A DNA stretch of 64,000 nucleotides from positions 160,001-224,000 of the forward strand of contig RPFO01001338.1 of the NCBI GenBank assembly GCA_009746045.1. Direction: 5' to 3'. The position numbers and the translations under genes were made by a program. Below are positions 52,473 to 62,700 of this stretch, piece by piece. Source of the DNA: Mesostigma viride (Eukaryota > Streptophyta > Mesostigmatophyceae > Mesostigmatales > Mesostigmataceae). Every line of letters begins with the position of its first letter. The first letter of the stretch is position 1. The notes below the pieces were generated by a model that was not told the origin of the DNA, made no database searches, and saw nothing but the letters and a program-made list of their open reading frames with translations.

Positions 52473-54189
52473 CCCTTAAATCGTCACGGGTCCGTTATAA
52501 TGGTCCCAGTCGAACTGGGACCATTTAAACGGACCGAGTTTGTGGCAGAACTGGGCGCCGCGCCACTTTGAATTTAACGGTCAACTCGACGGATCCTGAA
52601 AGCTGGCCACGTGGCCTATCCGCAGCACTTCTCAGACCGTCCATCGGACACTTGGCCAGGGTGCTACGCGCTTGCAAGTCCAGGGGGGTACCATGGTCGA
52701 ACGAAGACGACGTGCATAAAAATAATTTTGTCGTGCATGCAATATTCCGGCTATGGCGAAGCAAAAGATGATTGGGGCAGGAGCACGGATGATCAGATTG
52801 CGCTGAAATTTTGTGGAAATATTATTTATGTCATAAACATGCTGCATACCTAGCTGCGGAACAGATAGAAATGCGAATGTAGGCTTCGGAGCAATTTTTC
52901 CTTGCGGCAGCTCGTTAGGGCGGCCAGGCGATGAGCATGCCAGGGCTACGTCATTAATCGCAGCGAAAGTCCATTTGTTTGCGCACTGATGCAATATATA
53001 AATTGTTTTTAGCATTTGTGGTTAGTGGCGTGTTGAAAAAAGCCGCGGTGGATACATCTACAATGTGGGGGTGCTGGCTCCCGCAAGCAAGGTAACGTCC
53101 GGTCTCCAGCTGGTACGTATTTGAGCGCTGGCGTCTTGTAAGAACCCAGTATATATAGTTTAACGTTTGGCACTTGTTCGTAGGCTTGTACTAGAAGGTT
53201 TGTAATCGTTTTTTTGTGGTTTGCTGCTTCTTTGCACAGGCTTGTCAATTGGTTGGTGTACGCCAATGTCGGGCAGATTTTAGCCCATATTCACTTCCGT
53301 TCAGCCAATATTAGCCTTATGGTGGTGAGAACACGGTCGGGGTCGTTCATGGATAAGATATATGTAATACCAAGGTGATTATCCCTCGCTCATGCAGGTC
53401 GAAAGTAGTGTTTCCATGGCAAGCTTTCTGCACCACTTCATGTCTTGCTAGCTTCTTGTTGTGTGCTCCTTGCAAGCTAGAAACATGACCCTGCTGGCAT
53501 GGCAGCATGTCCAGCTTAAACCATTTGTTTTTCTCATCATTGACAACACTTTAGGGGTGCTTTTTTATACCTTTGCTGCACTAGTAATCTCCACCTTGCT
53601 ATGCCTCCTCCTTGCGACCGTCCGTGTGCGTATGGTTGATTGCACAAGCTTTATACCCAATGCATAGAATGGCAGTAGCTCTGTATGCTGGGGCTGTGCA
53701 TTTGGATGCATTTGTGGTTGTTTATGATGATGTTGGCCAGGTTGCCACAAAGAAACTATACGGTAGTGCTAGCGAAACACACCCTAAAAACTGGGGCCGT
53801 TATAACGGACTGAGTTATTTTGGGCATTTTGCTAGCTGTGGTAGGCAGCTCTCTGCCATTTCATGATGTGAGTGCATCTATGCCATGCCTGTGAGTATAG
53901 CAAACTACCTTTGAAGGGCCAAGCCCAACTGATTTGTATAAATGGTTTATATTGCATGGTATAGGTCTCATACCCTTTTTTTTTGGTACCCCCTTGGGGG
54001 GCATGCTATTTATAGCACCCTTGGAGCATGGAAATGTGACCAACAACATGACCCCATCAAAACTTGATATAAAAGCATGCTTGGATACAAGGGTGGGCCA
54101 GAAAATGTTATTGGGCTTGATACTAGCGTGTTTGCAAAGATAGGTCAACTCAGTCCGTTCTCGTGGTCCCAGTCAAGACGGTTTAAGGG
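52473..54189. mobile_element. piggyBac-like non-autonomous transposon, TTAA target
   Basis: TTAA at 52,469-52,472 and 54,190-54,193 flank terminal inverted repeats CCCTTAAATCGTC and (as complement) CCCTTAAACCGTC, one mismatch in 13. Subterminal GGTCCCAGTC motifs are repeated at both ends. Length 1,717 bp with no transposase frame. TTAA duplication and CCC-starting ends are the piggyBac signature. Confidence 0.75.
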
Positions 54190-54193
54190 TTAA

Positions 54194-55370
54194 GGGGTTT
54201 TGGATGCAGACCCCCCCCCCCCTGAAAAACTTTTACCAAGTTGGGTAGCGAATTGAGGAATCTAGATGGGCCGGCATTGGGTATGTTTCGGGGATGAATA
54301 GGGGTCATTTTGGTACCAAAATCATAGCCCTTGTACAAGTGCGTGTATAGACTGGCGGTATCATCAGTATACTGAATAAGTGCTGGGCAGTATTTCGACC
54401 CTTTCGACTGTATATGGCCATCCCTCTATCAATGTTTTTTTTAGTGGCGATATGCCGCCAAAAGTGGCGGTGTGGCACTATTTTTGGCAAAATGTGGCGG
54501 TGCCACCCACTTTGACAGGGCACCCAAGAACCCACAATTTGGCCGTGCTGTTCTACTTTGTAGTTTCGTTTCGCCACAGGGTGGCCGTGCCTGAAGTTCA
54601 CTCTAGTACAGGTTACGCCACAATTGGCGGTGTCAGCCGGTCTTCCGGCCGGCGTTCCGCCACAAGCCTCCCTAGTACTAGAACTACTATGAGTACTACT
54701 ATGACTGACTGACTTACTGACTGCATAGTGCATGTACGTAGAGCCCGGCCAAGTGCCAAGTGGCAAGTGGCCCGCTGCCAGAGACCAGAGTGCACTGTGC
54801 AGACTGCAGCTTGTGTGCATTTTCACTTTTCAGGCTTCAGCTGGCTGGCGGCCTGGCGGCTGGCGCCTCAGTCACTCGCCAGCCATACTGTACAGTACTG
54901 TAGGTACTGCATTTACTAATGTGTTTCGACTTTCGGCACTACAGTAATCGTTTTGTTAAGCAGTGGCTGTAGTAGTAATCGTTGTTGTTAATTTACCAAG
55001 TAAGATCTTACGCCCGGCGCCGATGCCTGAGACGGAGACGCTCGCCCGCCTTGTGTACAGGCATTAGACCCCTTCTGAAAAAACTACCCCGACTGAAGTA
55101 CCCCGACTAAAATAGTCGGGATTTTTGTCGGGGTACACCGGTCGAAACGGCACGTTTCGCCCCTTCTGAAAAAACGGACACGGGTCGGACGGCAGCAGGT
55201 AGCCCTTGCACTCTGAGACCGCGTAAGGGGCCTGTTACGCTGGTGGCGCCACTGGCGCCAACTACTTACGCGGACAGCTACGATTTAAAATTTTGAATAA
55301 CGCGCGTCGGCAATATTGCATGTTGCACTACAATTCACGACCGAATTCGTTCGGAAGTCGCGTGCACGAC
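54194..55370. other. Non-coding stretch upstream of the Myb-like gene
   Basis: No supported gene. It holds a C-run at 54,208-54,222, several GGCGGTGYGGC-like short motifs at 54,440-54,640, and a hairpin around 55,080-55,135 (CCCCGACTAAAATAGTCGG). A CCCCTTCTGAAAAAAC motif is repeated at 55,070 and 55,160. The promoter of the following gene probably lies here. Confidence 0.35.
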
Positions 55371-56324
55371 ATGGCGGACGATGGGAATGCGCCTGCGCCT
55401 GCGGCGGAAACGACCAGGACTAGGCTCACCTGGACAGGCGACAATGGTGGCCAACAACGCATGGACCTGCTGATAGGGCATGTCCATGCGTTGGACAATG
55501 GGAAAGGGCGAGGATTTTGGACACAAATATGTGGAATTCTGGCTGGGGTGCCCCTTTTTGCAGGGTTCGACATAGTGGGCAAGCCAGAAAAAATTAGTGT
55601 GCCATTCAACGAACGCATGCAGCAGTTCCAGCGTGATTATGCCGACCGCCTGAAAGGCAATGGGGACGGTGGCCGGACGGGGCAGCCCCTCAACCTTAAT
55701 GAAAGCGAGAGGCTGCTCCTGGACATCCACCGCAGGCGGGAGTCTTTCAATGCGTGCGAAAAGGCCGAGATGGAACAACGGGCAGCCCACGCCCAGCAAG
55801 TCGAAGACATGATCACTCAATCCGCCAACGGGACCCGCCCCAGGAAACGGACTGCAGCAGAAGCAGCCGCCGGATGCAGCTCGTTCGTGCCAACTGAGCC
55901 CATTCCCGGCCAGGAGCTGGAGCAGGACGATGCATCCGGCGGGGACTCATCCTCGGGCGGCAAGCGTCGCAGAGGCGGGGGAGCAAGCGCCTTCGCTGAC
56001 AAGCTGCAGCAACTCGCCATGTACCAAGCTGAACATGCGGTAACGAAGCAAGAGCGCGAGGAGAAGGCGGCCATTGAGGAGAAGCGATGGACGCAGGAGT
56101 ACAACATCCGTGCCGACACCCTGGCCGAGGCCAAGAGGGCTTCACAGGTGCGCGAGGGACTGCAGCGAGAAGAGCTAGAGGAGAGGAAAGCGGCTCGCGC
56201 TGCCAAGGACGCACGAGATGACAAGGCACTTGAGTTACAGGCTAAAACAATGGAGAACATGATGGCGATGGTAGGGGGCATGCAGACCATGTTCCTTAAA
56301 ATCTTCGAGAAGTTGGACAAGTAG
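55371..56324 (+). CDS. Myb/SANT-like and coiled-coil protein, transposon- or host-derived
   Basis: 317 residues from MADDGNAPAP; an in-frame ATG at 55,293 would add 26. Residues about 18-110 ('RLTWTGDNGGQQRMDLLIGH', 'GRGFWTQICGILAG', 'MQQFQRDYADRL') resemble the Myb/SANT-like domain found in plant trihelix factors and in PIF/Harbinger accessory proteins. A nuclear-localisation-like KRRR stretch follows at about 205. Residues 210-317 are a long Lys/Glu/Arg coiled coil ending 'MQTMFLKIFEKLDK', like NAM-associated C-terminal regions. Single exon, no introns seen. No nearby transposase is present, so it may be a domesticated accessory protein or a host regulator. The domain call is by pattern only. 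Confidence 0.5.
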   Translation: MADDGNAPAPAAETTRTRLTWTGDNGGQQRMDLLIGHVHALDNGKGRGFWTQICGILAGVPLFAGFDIVGKPEKISVPFNERMQQFQRDYADRLKGNGDGGRTGQPLNLNESERLLLDIHRRRESFNACEKAEMEQRAAHAQQVEDMITQSANGTRPRKRTAAEAAAGCSSFVPTEPIPGQELEQDDASGGDSSSGGKRRRGGGASAFADKLQQLAMYQAEHAVTKQEREEKAAIEEKRWTQEYNIRADTLAEAKRASQVREGLQREELEERKAARAAKDARDDKALELQAKTMENMMAMVGGMQTMFLKIFEKLDK

Positions 56325-56609
56325 ATAGGAATGCAACCAAGTGTGGTAGTGCAGGGTCTAGGGTTATTATTGAATGACCCATTTCCCACGTGGATGGGAT
56401 AATAATGTTGTGTACGTCCATCACCAACTAGAACATGGCACACATGTGTAGCCCCTTCTTATTTCTAGGTCTTGTGATTTTATATTTGACCTAATCAATA
56501 TGTATAAATAATTCATTTGCAATGAGGGTCTCTATTGATTTCTATGCTACTTGCATACATGTTGTGACACAAAATTGGCGTGCACGTGTAAGCCGTGAGT
56601 ATAGTGGGT

Positions 56610-57806
56610 TGATTGCAGGCCACCCATCAAATGACCTTGGATTAGGCTGAAACTTGGAACGTGGGTTTTGGGTTAGCTAATCAAGAGGTATTCCAAGTTT
56701 CAGCCAAATCCAACATCATTTGATGGGTGGCCTGCAACCAACCCACTAGCACTCCTTACACGTGCACGCGTGCACGTAGCTACCCACCCCAGCCTGCAAT
56801 TGGCTACCCTTGACCCACCCATCCTTTGGAGCTGAAACTTGGTAGAACCCTTGGGTACCTGTCCCAAAACCCACCTTCCAAGTTTCAGCCAAATCCAACA
56901 TCATTTGATGGGTGGCCTGCAACCAACCCACTAGCACTCCTTACACGTGCACGCGTGCACGTAGCTACCCACCCCAGCCTGCAATTGGCTACCCTTGACC
57001 CACCCATCCAGTGGAGCTGAAACTTGGTAGAACCCTTGGGTACCTATCCCAAAACCCACCTTCCAAGTTTCAGCCAAATCCAACATCATTTGATGGGTGG
57101 CCTGCAACCAACCCACTAGCACTCCTTACACGTGCACGCGTGCACGTAGCTACCCACCCCAGCCTGCAATTGGCTACCCTTGACCCACCCATCCTTTGGA
57201 GCTGAAACTTGGTAGAACCCTTGGGTACCTATCCCAAACTCCACCTTCCAAGTTTCAGCCAAATCCAACATCATTTGATGGGTGGCCTGCAACCAACCCA
57301 CTAGCACTCCTTACACGTGCACGCGTGCACGTAGCTACCCACCCCAGCCTGCAATTGGCTACCCTTGACCCACCCATCCAGTGGAGCTGAAACTTGGTAG
57401 AACCCTTGGGTACCTATCCCAAAACCCACCTTCCAAGTTTCAGCCAAATCCAGCATCATTTGATGGGTGGCCTGCAACCAACCCACTAGCACTCCTTACA
57501 CGTGCACGCGTGCACGTAGCTACCCACCCCAGCCTGCAATTGGCTACCCTTGACCCACCCATCCAGTGGAGCTGAAACTTGGTAGAACCCTTGGGTACCT
57601 ATCCCAAAACCCACCTTCCAAGTTTCAGCCAAATCCAGCATCATTTGATGGGTGGCCTGCAACCAACCCACTAGCACTCCTTACACGTGCACGCGTGCAC
57701 GTAGCTACCCACCCCAGCCTGCAATTGGCTACCCTTGACCCACCCATCCAGTGGAGCTGAAACTTGGTAGAACCCTTGGGTACCTATCCCAAAACCCACC
57801 TTCCAC
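56610..57806. repeat. 185-bp satellite array
   Basis: Five to six units with an exact 185-bp spacing contain ACACGTGCACGCGTGCACGT and CATCATTTGATGGGTGGC. Units differ at few positions (for example CCTTTGG versus CCAGTGG). A partial inverted copy precedes the array (about 56,610-56,690), so the left end can fold back. Identical short frames on both strands in each unit are artefacts of the repeat. Confidence 0.9.
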
Positions 57807-57813
57807 GCCACGG

Positions 57814-57887
57814 ATTCACGCCTTAAGTTGGGTTCGTGGTTTTTGGTCAACCCAACTTCAGGCGTGAACCCAACTTAAGGCGTGAAT
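57814..57887. repeat. Perfect 21-bp inverted repeat hairpin, possible MITE remnant
   Basis: The 21-bp arms at 57,814-57,834 and 57,867-57,887 (containing CACGCCTTAAGTTGGG) are exact complements. A third partial copy lies in the loop. It directly follows the satellite array. Confidence 0.6.
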
Positions 57888-58944
57888 GATTCTACTAAAT
57901 TCTACTAGTTTGAACTTAAGATAATTAAACATACTATTCTGAACTACTTTGAACTCGGAATGCCAGTACGGCGCCGCGCCGCGCTGACCCCGCTGCCGGT
58001 AGGGTCATTTGAGGAGGGGTGGCATCCAGCCAAGGGTCCGCGGTCACAAAAACCACCACCGCCGGACAAAAAAGGCCGGGCCCGCGGTCCAACCATGACG
58101 CGTGGACCGCAACCGGCACCCAACGCTGCTGGTACCACGGTAGCGTCCAGGACCATGGTACCCGCCGGCCGCCGCCGGCAAGCCCGAGAGCCGGTGCCAC
58201 CCTCGGACTCCTATTTGCGGTAACTATCCCTACTACCCACTAAAATGAACATTCTACTACTATTCTTCTCTCTCCGTACTCCATTATTCTGTCACGTTTT
58301 CAAAACAAACCCACATGATGCACACACCTGACGCACACATGATGCACATAATGACGTGGCATGCGCCTGATGGTTCAAGTGACTTCGCACGTGGCGGCCA
58401 GGAAAAGCCACGTGGCAGGCACAGGTACAGTACCTACAACATTATCCACGTGGCATATTTCTACTGGTCCATAGGCTACTGACCACGGTCCTGAGCCAAC
58501 CCGGCGTGACGTACAGCCCTAGTCTAACATATTACACCTGGCAGATTTCTACTGGCACGTTGTCAGTAAACCACGGTTCTGCTCACCCAGGGCCCACGAA
58601 CCGCCACAGGAAAGTTTTTTACCCTCAAACCCCGCGGTTAACCATGGGCCCCGCGAAAATCCACCACCGTCAGCCCCTGGGACAACCCTCTCTGGTACCG
58701 CGGTTCCAGGAAATTTTGCCCGGGCATGCCACCCCTCCTGTCATTTGCTGCACCAAAAAGCCAGCCCGCCACACGTGGCCGTGCCAAGCCCAATTTTAAT
58801 TGGCTTAAAGCCACACATTGGCCGAGTAAACTGAAGTCGGTTTTCATAGTTCGAAACGCCACAAGTGGCCTAGCGCCACTAGTAATGAAAACCTTAAAAA
58901 AAACACTGCCCTCTATCCCTAGTCACAGCTAACTAAGTTAGCTG
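57888..58944. other. Non-coding stretch, no gene seen
   Basis: About 1 kb without a supported frame. CCACGTGGCA-like motifs recur at 58,380-58,460. The last 150 bp lead into the microsatellite before the LINE. Confidence 0.35.
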
Positions 58945-58996
58945 TTTTTTGTTTGTTTGTTTGTTTGTTTGTTTGTTTGTTTGTTTGTTTGTTTGT
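58945..58996 (+). repeat. Tetranucleotide microsatellite (GTTT)
   Basis: About 12 units of GTTT. It may be the tail of an older retroelement or mark the 5' boundary of the LINE that follows. Confidence 0.85.
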
Positions 58997-59175
58997 GTTA
59001 ACTTCCTAACTAACTTCCAATCCCGCGCGCCGTGTGGCCGCCCTTCGACACAAAATTTGGCGCCAATCTACTGCGTAGAATTTCCGCGAAACAAAGGGCA
59101 GATTCGGATTCAGCACGAAAAGGTACGTCTAGCCATCTCTTCTGAGGGGCGGAACAGCTAGCCGTCACTTGAAAC

Positions 59176-59700
59176 GTGTGGGTAGAAGGAGCAGGCCTTA
59201 CGAAATTCGTAAGTCCGCCCCTCGCCTCACTGTTTCTCGTGACGGCTACCCCATTATGGCATTCGGTCAGTGAGCCACGGCTCGGATTCGAAAACCCATC
59301 GGCAGGATGGACTAGGCCTGGGCCCCTCCACCTGGGTGGGCGAGTAGTCTCCTTGGAGCGTGACCTCCTGTACCCTCGGTTACCCTTTCACAGGCGCAAT
59401 GACTATGGAATAGTTATCGCCACACCAGGTGATCCGCTATCACCAAGACACCTCCATAACGACTTTTCTCAATACCTGCTGCCATTACCCAAACGTGGGT
59501 GTAATGCAGCCTTTCCAATCGCTTTGGTTCTGCTCACAGCACACTGCACAGTAGGTCTCTCTTTTAATGACTATCTCACGCCCACGCCCTGTGCATGTTG
59601 TGCCGTGTCTTTCACCTTTCGCAGGTCCAATCTCACCACGCCATGGGGACCTACACGGAACCTACCCGGCCTGGTCCGCTGGAGCCCTGCAATGACATGA
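59176..59700 (+). CDS. ORF upstream of LINE ORF2, possible ORF1, 174 aa
   Basis: 174 residues starting MWVEGAGLTKFVSPP. It is Pro/Leu-rich with no zinc knuckle, RRM or coiled coil that I can see, so it is not a typical ORF1. Its TGA (59,698-59,700) overlaps an ATG of ORF2 (59,697-59,699) as ATGA, the arrangement used for reinitiation in some LINEs. It may be an ORF1, a 5' UTR frame or chance. Confidence 0.3.
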   Translation: MWVEGAGLTKFVSPPLASLFLVTATPLWHSVSEPRLGFENPSAGWTRPGPLHLGGRVVSLERDLLYPRLPFHRRNDYGIVIATPGDPLSPRHLHNDFSQYLLPLPKRGCNAAFPIALVLLTAHCTVGLSFNDYLTPTPCACCAVSFTFRRSNLTTPWGPTRNLPGLVRWSPAMT

Positions 59701-62700
59701 GTCAACTAACACTGGTATCGTGGAATGTCAGGGGGCTGAACACATACGGGTCACACACACCAGGGCAGGGACAGCGAATACCTCGCACACGAGAATTAGC
59801 AAATGCATTACACAACTTGCTCGAGCGCTACGTGGGCCCCTCGCATGAAATTTGGATAGGACTGCAGGAACATAAAATCCAAGAAGCTGCCACACGCACC
59901 GCCCTTAGAGCTGCTAGAGCACTTGCACCTAGGACAGTTCACCGTTGGGCATGGGCACGCGGTACACAAGGGGGCACTGCCCTCATTCAATACCGTAAAC
60001 CTCCCAACCCTACGCTGACATGCCAGGACTGGGCTATAGCTACCGACACAGCGGAGGCTAGATGGCAGGGCCGTTGGACGCGGCAGTCCATTACATGGGC
60101 AGGAAATAAGGGATACATTATTAGTGTATATGCCCCAACCGAGCCAACGGATCAAGCCTCATTCTACCCTTCCCTCTTCAAAATGGCCGCTGACCTTATC
60201 TCACAGGGGTTCGAAATTGCGTTGATGGGCGATTTCAATATAGACCTGGATGAACACCCCCCTATACGCACAGCGGCCTTCAGTAAACAGATCATGGACC
60301 TGAACTTACAGGATGTCATCCGCTCACGAGACCACGGGCCCACTTGGCTGGCCACACGTTTAAATGTACGCACTACTCGTCGTCTTGATAAAATCTACAT
60401 CACACCCGCATGGGCGGACCTAGTTTGCTACGCATCGGTCGACCGTTCTGTTAATTTTTCTGATCACTACCCACTCATCGTTACCCTTGCCCATCACACC
60501 AACTCCGCCCGGGGCCCCGGCATTCCCCGCTTAAACAAACACCTACTCGCGGACGATAAGTACTACCTTGAGATCATGACACGCTGGCAGTCGTGGAGAG
60601 CCAGCAAGGGTAGCTACACAGACTGCTGCAGCTGGATGCAGGAGGGCCTAGCTAACATTCTAGAATTTTCCCAACTGTATTCACAAAATATCCGCCGCCA
60701 GAAAGGACAGGACTATCGGTACTACCAACGCATAGTGAATAAACTCCAAGCGAAGCCTACCCTGTATCAATCGGAACTAACAAAACTTCAAAGAGCTCAG
60801 ACCGAACTTGACAAACTACGTTTCGAGCGTCACACATTAGCACTAGACTCAGAAAATCTGTGGTGGCACCAGGTAGGAGAGAGAATGACCAAAGAGTTCT
60901 TTGCTCTGATTCCTACCCCTAAAGCTCACTCCTCTATCACGGAAATCCAAGACGAACACGGCAGCCACCGAGACATCACCTCCATACTACAGAGTGGTCA
61001 CCGTTACTACTCAGCTCTCTTTCTAAACGAACCCCATCCTGACTCATCTGCAGCCATGCAAAAAATCCTACATGCCATTCCCCGTCGCCTTACACCAGCT
61101 CAACAGCAGGAACTCGATCAAATCCCCTCCATGGAAGAGGCCACAACAGCTATGGAACACATCAAAACCGGTAGCGCCCCCGGGGTCGACGGTCTGCCTA
61201 TTGAATTCTGGAAAACGTTCTGGTCCCTTCTACACATAGATTTCTACGAATGTATTCTTGAAATTTGGCGGCACGGTAAGGTGAGCGGCAGATGGGCTGA
61301 ATCTGCGCTTATCTTACTGTACAAAAAAGGAGACAAGACTCTATGGAAAAACTACCGCCCAATCCGTCTCCTTACGGTAGCGTACAAAATCATCAGTAAA
61401 ATAATCCAACGACGCTTATACACCGTCCTAGACTTCCTCATTGGTCCGGAGCAAGTGGGCTTTAGGGCCAATCTCCACATCAACGACAGCATTACCCTCA
61501 TCATGGACATTGTGGAAAAAGCCTGGCGCGACGATATAGAGGGTTTCATATTGTTTTGGGATTTTGAAAAAGCCTTTGACCGTATGTGCTGGGAATACCT
61601 AGAACACATTCTAACCGCACTAGGATTTGGCCCACAACTCATGACCGTCATTATGGGTATGATCAAATCCCTGGCTTGGTATTTACTAATAGACGGACAC
61701 AAGTCAGCGACCGGCGCTAGCTCACGATCGCTACCACAAGGAGATTGCATGTCCCCTATTCTATTTCTCTTGGCCCACGCAGGACTCTACTGGCTACACC
61801 AGAACGATCCTCGCATTCGGGGCTTCCCGACAGGTAACGGTAAAGGTATATTCCAAACGGCTTATGTGGATGACACAACAAATGTTTGTATCTCTCTGCC
61901 TGAAGTGCATGCTGTCATGGATAATATCACTACCTATTCTGTTGCCACACAACAACGATGCAATGTGCTCAAGTCCACGGGACTGCATATCGGCAAAACC
62001 AACACCCTACGCTACGCCCTCCCCAACCTGGCTGTGACCTGGGTCAAGCCGGGGGATCACCACCTTTTGCACAATTGTCCCATCGGCTGCACACCCGAGG
62101 GACGCTTGGCTGAACAACGTTCTTTCATGTATGATGAAACCAACCACGTGGGCAAGCTTGCAGGCGTTCTCCTTACCGCAGGGCGCTGGGGGGCCGTCCA
62201 CCGCATGAGCCTACGAGGGCGAACCCTGATCGTCAACCAACTGTTGTTCTCTAAGGTCTTGTATTATTGCCAAGCACACCCACCCAATGATGCCACCACA
62301 CAGCTCATCCAACGCCTTGGCAGCAATTTTGTCTGGAAACAGAAAGGCTTAATCTCCCACACGGTCCACGGATGGATCAACAGAGAGATGTCCTTCATGT
62401 CATGGGTGCACGGGGGCCTCGGGCTCCACAACATACAATGGCGTCTGTGGTCGCTGTATGCTAAACAAGTGATATCCGTTTTTATGGGCGTTAACACACA
62501 CCCTGGCTGCATGCTTGCACGTGAAACGCTAGCCTCTCTTTCCACCCATGCTAGTGGCACCTCGTGGCAACTGGGGGCGGGCATACTGGGCAGCACCCTT
62601 ATTTCGTACAAAGGACTCCCATGGTATTGGCAGCGCATATGGACAGGTTACAATAAGCTCAAGCCGGGTCGCCTAGTCTTTCCTACTACTAGAGAGGAGG

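Noticed and set aside
56746-57760. Repeated 63- and 64-codon frames
   Set aside because: Identical frames recur every 185 bp on both strands of a satellite; no coding signal.
58949-59161. 70-codon frame with a Val-Cys-Leu-Phe repeat
   Set aside because: Translation of a GTTT microsatellite.
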